From Verrucomicrobiia bacterium (lineage in GTDB: Bacteria > Verrucomicrobiota > Verrucomicrobiae > Limisphaerales > UBA11358): 6,327 bases of DNA. The position numbers and the translations under genes were made by a program. The DNA is taken from the NCBI GenBank assembly GCA_030042375.1, contig JASHZU010000231.1:1-6327 (forward strand). Reading direction: 5' to 3'. Under the pieces are notes generated by a model. It did not search any database. It was not told the origin of the DNA and saw only the letters and a program-made list of their open reading frames with translations. Positions 1 to 6,327 of the stretch are shown in pieces; positions within the stretch are counted from its first letter, which is position 1, and the number at the start of each line of letters is the position of its first letter.

Positions 1-122
1 TGGTTTGCTCGCGCAGCCGCAAAGACAGGCTAAAATCAACTATGCAACAGCGTATTGGATTCTATACTCGATGGGCAGCATTCTTGATTTTAGCCTGTCT
101 TTGCGGCTGCGCGAGCAAACCA
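1..122. repeat. 39-bp perfect inverted repeat at the left edge, around the start of the lipoprotein gene
   Basis: Bases 1-39 are the exact reverse complement of bases 84-122, leaving a 44-base loop (40-83). The next inner pair (40/83) does not match. The outer limit is unknown because the window starts inside the repeat. The right arm lies within coding sequence for the hydrophobic core and lipobox of the lipoprotein signal peptide, so that arm is probably the genuine copy. The left arm has no coding reason to exist. Its position exactly at the window edge fits a fold-back (template-switch) artefact at a contig end. A real hairpin that sequesters the start region is the alternative. The repeat itself is certain; its meaning is not. 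Confidence 0.95.
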
Positions 123-1793
123 AGCGCTAACAGGCCAAGCGTTAGAAGCATGGATTACGCTGCCTTCGATAAAGCTTACGCCGACCAGAGCAACCAGCAG
201 CTCCTATTAAATCTCGCGCGATTGGCTAACGATGACCCGGTTAATTTCCTGCAACTCGGCTCTTTCAGTTCGCAATATTCCTATGCCGCCAGTTTGGGAT
301 TTAACCCGAGCTATACCATGACACATCCTTCTTATTATCCTTCCGGCACGACTACGACAACCGGATCCACTCCCCCCACAGGCGCCGATACGTTGACACA
401 CTCCGTCGGCGAGTTTGCTCAAAATGCGCTCACCTTCGGCGGCAGCGCATCTGTTAGCGCCACGGCAACACCTATATTCCAATATCTTCCTCTCACCGGC
501 TCCAATATTGTATCGGCGCTTACCAGCCCAATGAGCCCCAGCCTTTTTTATGAATACTATGACCAGGGCTGGTCGGCGGATTTGCTGACCCGAATCATGG
601 TGGCATCCGTGGCGGTTCAAACCGGTGTCACGACTGTCTTCTCCACAAATGTCACAACTAATTATGTTGTGGAACCTGTAGTAGGAATTTCAACAAACTA
701 TTCTTACACGGTTATAAACCTGAAAGGCCAGGAGACCCTTCAAAAGACCCCCGTATATGGTGTTGTCACCAATCTGTCTTGCACAATTGGCACTAATATA
801 ACAACCAATATAGCCATCTCGGTTGTGACCAATTATGATTATTATGTAAATAGTCCAGAAGATCCGACATACCCGAAATTTTTGGATTTTTGCACGCGGT
901 TAAGGGAAGCGCAATACCATAGCTATTTAACCGTAGGGCCAAATCCTGGTGGTGAGCATATTATATACTCCAATAAGAACGAAACGAATTTGACCGGGAT
1001 AGTTGCAGCAGTCCAGGCAAATCTGACGGTGAAATGGGATACCAATAATAACCAGGTGACAATTTCGCAAGCTCCGCAGCAAGCCGACTCATTTATTAAA
1101 AATACCAACCTCTTTTTTATAAGTACCAATAATTATCCAAATTTGCCAAATGAGACTCCCGCTAGCTCTCCAAAGTTCGAAAATTTATTAACCTATGTCA
1201 ATACCAGCGATTTTGTAAATATCACTAATGGTTCTACAACACCCAATGCCGCTAGTAGCTTGCAGGATTTAATCACTACCATTAATTCCAAGTACACGTT
1301 AAAAATGCGCACTGTAGAAGCGGCAATGTATACTGCGGCAAAAGAGGAGGGTCGTTTTAGAAAATTTCTTGAAAATACAAATAATTGGTATGTTGAAACA
1401 AATATTTTAGACCTAACATCGGATTCAGAAATTACAAACTTTTTAAATGCGGTATACGATACGACTACCAACAGCTACATTGTATACTTGGAAAGTTCTG
1501 ATGGGCCGTATGCGATAGTGGTTCAAACCAATGAAGTTCCAATCAAGATTTGGCCGTTGTTGAGAATGACAAAACAAGGAGATGAACGTGGGCCTGCATC
1601 TAAATTGGTGAATGTCTCCTATGATGATGGTACTGGTTTGTCCAGTTTCTTTAGCCCGCAGGACTATTTTATCGGAGATCCGTCCGGTACAACCCGGGAT
1701 CGCGAAGTCTTTACATTGCTAACCTATCTCTTTACGCAAACGGCCGTCAGCACCCAAAATCTGCCGGTCCAGCAATTGATCCAGGTGCAATGA
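42..1793 (+). CDS. Putative outer-membrane lipoprotein of unknown function, Thr/Asn-rich
   Basis: Protein of 583 residues. The N-terminus is a lipoprotein signal peptide: a basic n-region (Arg4, Arg10), a hydrophobic stretch at about 11-20, and the lipobox L20-C-G-C23. Cys23 would be lipidated. Ala at +2 suggests sorting to the outer membrane. Mature residues 37-80 hold a motif with QLLLNLARL and DDPVNFLQLGS. Residues 137-190 hold a stretch ending in SLFYEYYDQGWSADLLTRI. Together these resemble a family of uncharacterised bacterial lipoproteins I recall only in general form, so no function is assigned. Residues about 193-270 are a Val/Thr/Asn-rich low-complexity segment that looks like an insertion. 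The C-terminus (about 500-583) returns to ordered sequence with RDREVFTLLTYLF and ends LPVQQLIQVQ. The start at 42 is chosen because the signal peptide follows directly. No Shine-Dalgarno sequence is visible, and the frame stays open upstream to the window edge, so a start further upstream cannot be excluded, especially if bases 1-39 are artefactual. Confidence 0.85.
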   Translation: MQQRIGFYTRWAAFLILACLCGCASKPSANRPSVRSMDYAAFDKAYADQSNQQLLLNLARLANDDPVNFLQLGSFSSQYSYAASLGFNPSYTMTHPSYYPSGTTTTTGSTPPTGADTLTHSVGEFAQNALTFGGSASVSATATPIFQYLPLTGSNIVSALTSPMSPSLFYEYYDQGWSADLLTRIMVASVAVQTGVTTVFSTNVTTNYVVEPVVGISTNYSYTVINLKGQETLQKTPVYGVVTNLSCTIGTNITTNIAISVVTNYDYYVNSPEDPTYPKFLDFCTRLREAQYHSYLTVGPNPGGEHIIYSNKNETNLTGIVAAVQANLTVKWDTNNNQVTISQAPQQADSFIKNTNLFFISTNNYPNLPNETPASSPKFENLLTYVNTSDFVNITNGSTTPNAASSLQDLITTINSKYTLKMRTVEAAMYTAAKEEGRFRKFLENTNNWYVETNILDLTSDSEITNFLNAVYDTTTNSYIVYLESSDGPYAIVVQTNEVPIKIWPLLRMTKQGDERGPASKLVNVSYDDGTGLSSFFSPQDYFIGDPSGTTRDREVFTLLTYLFTQTAVSTQNLPVQQLIQVQ

Positions 1794-1853
1794 AATAAAA
1801 TTCAGCAGGCGGCCTTTTGCGGCCTAATAACTTAACCTCCAATCGAACCCAAT

Positions 1854-4376
1854 ATGAAAATTTCACTCTTTTTTGCAATTGGGAGAAGCTGGCTTCGAGT
1901 GGCATTGATTGCCCTGATTATTTTATTCATCCAGACTTCCGGCTATGGCTTGGAGACCGTCTATTATTTTCAGCTCGGGCCAAGAAACCCGGAGGCGGCG
2001 TTGGTGAGCGGCAGTGACGGGGACCTTTATGGTACGGCTTACGGCGGCGGCGATGGTGGTTATGGCATGGCGTTCCAGCTTATCCCGACCAACGGCACCC
2101 TGAACGACCTTGTTTCCTTTGGGTATACCAATGGCGCCAATCCCGTTGCGCCCCTTGTGCCATGGAGCACCAATTTTTATGGCACAACCTACCAGGGGGG
2201 GAGCAACAATTTAGGCACCATTTTTAGCATCTCAACCAATGGGACATTGACCACGCTCGTTTCATTTGATGGGACCAATGGCGCCTATCCGTACGGAGGA
2301 TTGGTGTCCGATGGCAAAGGAAATTTCTATGGAACGACCTATTATGGTGGAACCAATACCGCCGGTCTTATAGGCAAGTATGCCTATGGCACGGTCTTCG
2401 AGATCACTTCCAGCGGGGCATTCGAGCATCTATATACTCTCAATTATTACAATGGGGCCAACCCGCAGGGGGTTCTTGCCTTGGGTAACGACGGGAATCT
2501 TTATGGAACTACCATTTTCGGCGGGACGAGTGATAATGGGACGGTGTTTAAAGTTACCGCCAAGGGCGTGCTAACCAATCTGACTTCTTTTACCTTTGCG
2601 AACGGGGCGAGCCCCTGCGGGGGGTTGGTGCAGGCCACAAATTCATTGCACTTGCCTGTTTTTTACGGCACCACTTCCGGCGGCGGCGCCAGCAGCAATG
2701 GAACGGTTTTTGTGATGGAGACCAACGGCAGCCTGACCACGCTGGTGTCTTTTAATGGCCTTAATGGCAGCAACCCGCAGGCAGGGCTTATTTGGGGAAC
2801 CAATGACTATTTATATGGCACTACGTTTGGCGGCGGGACGTTTGGCTATGGGACTATTTTCAAGATGACTCCGGGCGGAACGATGACCACCGTGGTTTCG
2901 TTCAATTACGCTAACGGCGCGAACCCGCAGGCGGCGCTGGCAGTGGGCAGCGATGGCAATTTGTACGGGACGACTTCCGCCGGTGGAGTATTTAATGCCG
3001 GCACGGCTTTTCGGCTCACTTCTGACGGTCAATTAACGACATTGGCATCTTTCAACCCTGGCACGGGCTTTCCGATAACGGGCTTAATGCGCGCCGACAA
3101 TGGGGTGTTGTACGGCACGTCTACATACATCATGGGCGCGGGCAATGCGGCCTTGTTTGGGGTGACAACTAACCCACCTAACCAGCAGTTGCAAACGTTC
3201 CTGCCGTTTAATAGCCCAAGCCTGGCCAACCCCAGCGGCATCCTGCTTGAGTCCAGCAATATAGTTGGCCCAATTACCAATACCGTGAATGGGGTTACCA
3301 ATATTACTGAACCGTTCACCAACTTTTTCTACGGCACGACCTATGGCGACGGCGCCAGCAATTATGGCGCTGTTTTTAGAATTGACGAAAATGGGACGAT
3401 CACCAACCTCGTCAATTTTGGGGGCACGAACGGCTCTCACCCCATCGGCGGCCTAATCAGGGGTAATGATGGTAATTTGTACGGTACGACGTCGCAGGGG
3501 GGCCCAGCCAATGACGGCACCATCTTCAAAATCGTTCCGGGCCTCACAAACTTCTTTTACGTGCTGGCTTCGTTCAATTATGACTTCAGTAACAGCGGTG
3601 CTTTTCCTGAAGGACCTATGGTGGAGTCATCCAATGGCTGCTTCTTTGGCACGACGGCTGCGGGTGGAGACGACGATGACGGGACCATTTTTATGATGAA
3701 CACCAACGACGTTTTAACAACCGTTGTTTCCTTCACCTACAACAATGGAAGCGAACCTGAGACCGGCCTGGTTATGGGAAGTGACGGTAATTACTACGGT
3801 ACAACCTCCGACGGAGGCTCGAACGAAGATGGCACGATTTTTGAGTTTGCGACAAATGGGTGGGTACTCACCAATATCATCTCCCTTTCCGACACCAACG
3901 GTTATGTCCCGCAAGGCCCGCTACTACCCGGCTCCGGCAATAGTTTTTACGGAACGACTGAATTTGGCGGTCCAGGCGATTACGGGACCGTCTTTTGCGC
4001 AACACTGGGCGGCGGGACAAATTCGATTGTGACCTGTGTCGCATTCGGTGGAACCAACGGGGCCTTTCCGAACGGTGGACTGGTTTCCGGGACCGACGGT
4101 AATATTTATGGAACCACCGCTGACGGCGGCGCCGGGGGAGCAGGAACTGTTTTTCGGATATGGCCGGAGCTGGGTTTCAGCATGGCCGAAAATGGATATG
4201 TTGTTTCCTGGTCCACGAACGTGCAGGGCTATTCTTTGCAATCCGCAACCAGCCTAAATACTCCGGCCAATTGGGTCACCATGCCCGCTCCATCCATTTC
4301 CGGCTCGCAATACGTAGTGACCAATAAGATTTATGCCGGTAGCAAGTTTTATCGGCTGATGAATCCGAATCCGTAG
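1854..4376 (+). CDS. Secreted GloVer-repeat protein (14 repeats) with C-terminal beta domain
   Basis: Protein of 840 residues. Residues 1-32 form a signal peptide (Lys2, Arg11, Arg15, a hydrophobic core at about 16-27, and probable cleavage near SGYG-LE), so the protein is exported. Residues 33-769 are 14 tandem units matching the GloVer (Gloeo_Verruco) consensus: a TTLVSF-like strand, NG-x2-P-x2-GL, G-x-DGNLYGTT, GG, then GT[VI]F. Residues 773-840 form a compact domain with VVSW, YSLQSATSL, NWVTM and a terminal KFYRL. It resembles a C-terminal module common in secreted verrucomicrobial proteins. There is no PEP-CTERM signal, although that signal is known after GloVer repeats in some Verrucomicrobia. 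The molecular role of GloVer proteins is not established; a surface or extracellular binding scaffold is an inference. The gene lies 60 bases after the lipoprotein gene and lacks a clear ribosome binding site. The ATG at 1854 is chosen because it gives the complete signal peptide. Confidence 0.9.
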   Translation: MKISLFFAIGRSWLRVALIALIILFIQTSGYGLETVYYFQLGPRNPEAALVSGSDGDLYGTAYGGGDGGYGMAFQLIPTNGTLNDLVSFGYTNGANPVAPLVPWSTNFYGTTYQGGSNNLGTIFSISTNGTLTTLVSFDGTNGAYPYGGLVSDGKGNFYGTTYYGGTNTAGLIGKYAYGTVFEITSSGAFEHLYTLNYYNGANPQGVLALGNDGNLYGTTIFGGTSDNGTVFKVTAKGVLTNLTSFTFANGASPCGGLVQATNSLHLPVFYGTTSGGGASSNGTVFVMETNGSLTTLVSFNGLNGSNPQAGLIWGTNDYLYGTTFGGGTFGYGTIFKMTPGGTMTTVVSFNYANGANPQAALAVGSDGNLYGTTSAGGVFNAGTAFRLTSDGQLTTLASFNPGTGFPITGLMRADNGVLYGTSTYIMGAGNAALFGVTTNPPNQQLQTFLPFNSPSLANPSGILLESSNIVGPITNTVNGVTNITEPFTNFFYGTTYGDGASNYGAVFRIDENGTITNLVNFGGTNGSHPIGGLIRGNDGNLYGTTSQGGPANDGTIFKIVPGLTNFFYVLASFNYDFSNSGAFPEGPMVESSNGCFFGTTAAGGDDDDGTIFMMNTNDVLTTVVSFTYNNGSEPETGLVMGSDGNYYGTTSDGGSNEDGTIFEFATNGWVLTNIISLSDTNGYVPQGPLLPGSGNSFYGTTEFGGPGDYGTVFCATLGGGTNSIVTCVAFGGTNGAFPNGGLVSGTDGNIYGTTADGGAGGAGTVFRIWPELGFSMAENGYVVSWSTNVQGYSLQSATSLNTPANWVTMPAPSISGSQYVVTNKIYAGSKFYRLMNPNP
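1950..4160 (+). repeat. Array of 14 coding GloVer repeats, period about 150 bases
   Basis: The YGTT-type anchor (Y or F of the motif) falls at residues 59, 109, 159, 217, 271, 321, 371, 420, 493, 543, 598, 648, 699 and 752 of the secreted protein. The intervals are 50, 50, 58, 54, 50, 50, 49, 73, 50, 55, 50, 51 and 53 residues. Unit 3 has an insertion (GLIGKYA) between GG and GTVF. Unit 8 is degenerate (YGTSTYIMG, with no GG/GTVF). About 22 extra residues precede unit 9. The YGTT codons differ synonymously from copy to copy (for example TATGGCACAACC, TACGGGACGACT, TATGGAACTACC). The units are therefore old duplications held together by protein-level selection, not recent slippage. Confidence 0.9.
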
Positions 4377-4400
4377 TCGGCTTCTGTTGCCGCAATATAC

Positions 4401-4430
4401 TTGGAACCAGGGGCAAAAATTAACTAAACT
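4401..4430 (+). promoter_or_regulatory. Weak candidate promoter ahead of holB
   Basis: TTGGAA (4401-4406) and TAAACT (4425-4430) are separated by 18 bases, and each matches 4 of 6 positions of the sigma-70 -35 and -10 consensus. The pair sits in the 114-base gap before holB, the longest non-coding gap in the window, where a new transcription unit would be expected to start. Matches this weak occur by chance, so this is a suggestion only. Confidence 0.15.
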
Positions 4431-4490
4431 GGGCCTTGTCGCAGATTAGCCGTGCTGGAAATCGTTGCGGCATAGTGGACGGTTTGGATT

Positions 4491-5510
4491 ATGTCTTTTA
4501 AATTTTTTACGAGGCAGCAAGGCGTGCAACTCCTGCAACGCTCGCTCGCCCGCGGACGTCTTGGCCATGCTTATTTATTCTCCGGCGACCAGGTGGAAGA
4601 ACTCGAGTCCCTCGCCCGCACACTGGCCAAAACATTGAACTGCCAGCATCCCGTTAAACAAAACGGCGTCGCCGTGGACTGCTGCGATGAATGCCTGAGC
4701 TGCCGCAAAATTGATAACGATACCCATGCCGATATTCATTGGGCGCGGCCAGAATCCAAATCCCGCCAAATCACCGTCGAGCAGATGCGCGACCTCATGC
4801 GCGAAATCCAGCTCAAGCCCACCGAAGCGCAATTCAAGGTGGCCGTCATCGTTGCCGCTGACCGCTTGAACGTCCAGGCTGCCAACGCCTTTCTCAAAAC
4901 TCTCGAAGAACCGCCGCAAAAATCCATTCTTATTTTGCTTTCCACCGAGCCGTCCCGCCTGTTGGAGACCATTATTTCCCGCTGCCTGCGCGTCAATTTT
5001 TCTGGCGATGGCAAACGCGAATTGTCTTCTGCTGAAGCCGCCTGGCTGGAAACTTTCAGCACGCTGGCTGCTGAACAAAAGACGTTGCTGGGCCGTTATC
5101 GCCTCGCCGACCTCATCCTGCAAAAGCTGGGCGAAATCCGTGCTTACACGGACGAAGCCCTTACCGCTCGTTCTCCCCTGCAAAAGTATGAAGAGATGGA
5201 CAAGGACTTGCGTGAAAAATGGGAGGAAGAACTGGCTGCGGCCGTGGAGGCTGAATATCGCCGCCGCCGGACGGATTTGCTTCTGCTCGTCCAATGCTGG
5301 TTGCGCGATGTCTGGCTGCACACCCTGGCCGCCGGAAAAGAGCTTCTGAGCTTCCCCAAAATTTCCGGCACGGAAAATGTCGCCAAAAAGATTTCACCGC
5401 ATCAGGCCCTTGAGAATCTGCGGATCATCGAGGAGACCCAGCGCATCCTGCACACCAACGTCCAGGAAGCCCTCGCCCTCGAAGTCGGTTTGCTGAAATT
5501 GCATTTTTGA
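4491..5510 (+). CDS. holB: DNA polymerase III subunit delta-prime (clamp loader)
   Basis: Protein of 339 residues, close to the 334 of E. coli HolB. In the clamp-loader complex (delta, delta-prime, tau/gamma) this subunit helps open the beta clamp and load it on primed DNA in the cytoplasm. Family marks seen: GHAYLFSGD at residues 25-33, where the P-loop should follow but no GKT/S is present; a zinc-module cysteine pattern at Cys51, Cys65, Cys68 and Cys71 (Cys64 adjacent), spaced like that of E. coli; AANAFLKTLEEPP at 130-142; and the SRC motif at 163-165, which supplies the arginine that acts in trans on the neighbouring subunit's ATP. The missing Walker A fits a non-hydrolysing delta-prime and argues against DnaX. 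Residues about 208-339 are the helical C-terminal region, less conserved and highly charged. A weak GGACGG (4477-4482) lies 8 bases before the ATG. No tmk gene, a common holB neighbour, lies directly upstream. Confidence 0.93.
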   Translation: MSFKFFTRQQGVQLLQRSLARGRLGHAYLFSGDQVEELESLARTLAKTLNCQHPVKQNGVAVDCCDECLSCRKIDNDTHADIHWARPESKSRQITVEQMRDLMREIQLKPTEAQFKVAVIVAADRLNVQAANAFLKTLEEPPQKSILILLSTEPSRLLETIISRCLRVNFSGDGKRELSSAEAAWLETFSTLAAEQKTLLGRYRLADLILQKLGEIRAYTDEALTARSPLQKYEEMDKDLREKWEEELAAAVEAEYRRRRTDLLLLVQCWLRDVWLHTLAAGKELLSFPKISGTENVAKKISPHQALENLRIIEETQRILHTNVQEALALEVGLLKLHF

Positions 5511-5534
5511 CCGCCTCCAGACACACTGCGGCCA

Positions 5535-6327
5535 ATGAAGTCCGCGAATCAACCCGGCCCCCGCGAAATTTACGCGCTCGTCTTCGGTCTCTTTCTCGGC
5601 CTTTCCGTTTTGAAGTTCGGTAATCCCGTCATCCTCGACCAAAAAATTTTGCCGCCTGGTTCCCTTTCCGAATTATGGGGAGACCCATGGCCCACCCATT
5701 GGGCGAATTGGCTTTTTTTCCCTCTGGCCGCTGTCGGGGCAATTTTAGCCCTCACTTCGCCACGCGCTGCTTCATCAGATAATGCCTCGCGCAGCGGCCC
5801 AAATAAACAATGGCTTTTCATTCTTCCATTGCTTTGGCTTGGCTGGCAGATGATCTCCGCCACACAAACGGTGGACGCGTCCCTCACCACGACCACGCTC
5901 TGGCAATTCTTTGGCTGTGCGGCCTGTTATTATCTTGGTGCTTTTCTCTTCCGGAGCCCGCGCGCACTTCATTTCTTGCTCGCCGGCATTTTAACGGCGT
6001 TTGTCATTTGCCTGATCAAGGCCATTGATCAGCACGTCGAATTTCCCGAAAGCCAGAAGCTCCTCGTGGAAGGCCAGCGCACCGGCTGGACGAATTTTCC
6101 GCCCGAAGCGGTCCTGGAAATGAAACGCGACCAGACCATTATCACGACCAACGGCGTCGACATCGTTAACCCGGCGATCCTGGCGCGTTTCGCCAAAGGC
6201 CGCGTCATGGGCACCATGGTCTATCCCAATGCCCTGGCGGGTATCATTTTGCTCCTGTTTCCCGTCTCTGTCGTTCTGGTCGTTAATGGCACCCGGACAT
6301 TACGGCCTCTCGTGCGCGCGCCAGCTA
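5535..6327 (+). CDS. O-antigen ligase/polymerase-like membrane protein (N-terminal part, cut by the window edge)
   Basis: Open from ATG at 5535 to the right edge with no stop: 264 codons seen, C-terminus missing. It starts MKSANQPGPREIYALV. Predicted membrane segments lie at about residues 12-30, 56-74, 92-109, 122-139, 144-163 and 231-251, with a hydrophilic loop at about 164-225. The stretch GRVMGTMVYPNALA (222-235) before a membrane helix matches the R-x2-G-T-x-x-x-P-N-x-x-A pattern typical of the WaaL/Wzy (O-antigen ligase) superfamily. These inner-membrane enzymes join or polymerise lipid-linked glycans on the periplasmic face. Which of the two activities it has cannot be told from this fragment, because the large periplasmic loop and most later motifs lie outside. 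The gene starts 24 bases after the holB stop and in the same frame, so the two are probably co-transcribed. No Shine-Dalgarno sequence is visible before the ATG. Confidence 0.8.
   Translation, partial: MKSANQPGPREIYALVFGLFLGLSVLKFGNPVILDQKILPPGSLSELWGDPWPTHWANWLFFPLAAVGAILALTSPRAASSDNASRSGPNKQWLFILPLLWLGWQMISATQTVDASLTTTTLWQFFGCAACYYLGAFLFRSPRALHFLLAGILTAFVICLIKAIDQHVEFPESQKLLVEGQRTGWTNFPPEAVLEMKRDQTIITTNGVDIVNPAILARFAKGRVMGTMVYPNALAGIILLLFPVSVVLVVNGTRTLRPLVRAPA

Noticed and set aside
1806..1826. Possible terminator hairpin (GGCC-TTTTGC-GGCC) between the first two genes
   Set aside because: The stem is only 4-5 pairs and no T-run follows the right arm, so it is too weak to call a terminator.
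1817..2017. 66-codon + strand open frame overlapping the start of the GloVer gene
   Set aside because: It overlaps the signal-peptide coding region in another frame and has no signal, domain or ribosome binding site.
3084..3440. Antisense open frames of about 100 codons across the GloVer gene
   Set aside because: They lie wholly inside a well-supported repeat protein, have no recognisable content, and follow from the Gly/Thr/Asn codon repetition of the array.
1950..4160. Repetitive DNA considered as a satellite or mobile repeat array
   Set aside because: The periodicity is at the protein level with freely varying synonymous codons, so it is a coding repeat and not a DNA-level element.
4378..4392. 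CGGC...GCCG hairpin just after the GloVer stop codon
   Set aside because: The stem has four pairs with a 7-base loop and no downstream T-tract; this is expected by chance.
4716..4750. holB considered as dnaX (tau/gamma)
   Set aside because: There is no intact Walker A motif after HAYLFSGD, the protein is only 339 residues, and it lacks the longer DnaX C-terminal region.
4575..5321. Long antisense open frame (248 codons) opposite holB
   Set aside because: The + strand gene has clear delta-prime motifs throughout. The antisense translation shows no family, signal or domain and is explained by the GC-rich codon pattern of holB.

Overview
The window most likely comes from a member of the Verrucomicrobiota, probably from the environmental Pedosphaera/Limisphaera-like group. 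The evidence is an exported protein built from GloVer (Gloeo_Verruco, TIGR03803-type) repeats, its short C-terminal beta module ending in FYRL, the strong Thr-Asn bias of the exported proteins, and starts without a convincing Shine-Dalgarno sequence. All four genes read on the + strand. The last one runs off the right edge, and the left edge lies inside a perfect inverted repeat. This looks like a small contig of roughly this size, although I cannot prove that.

Layout: (1) 1-122 is a 39-bp perfect inverted repeat whose loop holds the start codon of the first gene. (2) 42-1793 encodes a lipoprotein of unknown function. (3) 1854-4376 encodes a secreted 840-residue protein with 14 GloVer repeats at a period of about 50 residues, followed by a C-terminal domain of about 68 residues. 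(4) 4491-5510 encodes the delta-prime subunit of the DNA polymerase III clamp loader (holB). (5) From 5535 to the edge is the N-terminal part of an O-antigen ligase/polymerase-like membrane protein. It starts 24 bases after holB and has no complete ORF in the window.

The window falls into two functional halves. The left half makes two exported envelope or extracellular proteins whose sequences are rich in Thr, Asn and Gly. The right half is a probable two-gene transcription unit pairing a replication gene with a surface-polysaccharide gene. No RNA gene, CRISPR array, transposase or phage gene was seen. The two observations most worth a second look are the terminal fold-back, which may be an assembly or amplification artefact, and the 14-unit repeat array, whose strand order suggests closed beta-propellers, possibly two of seven blades each.
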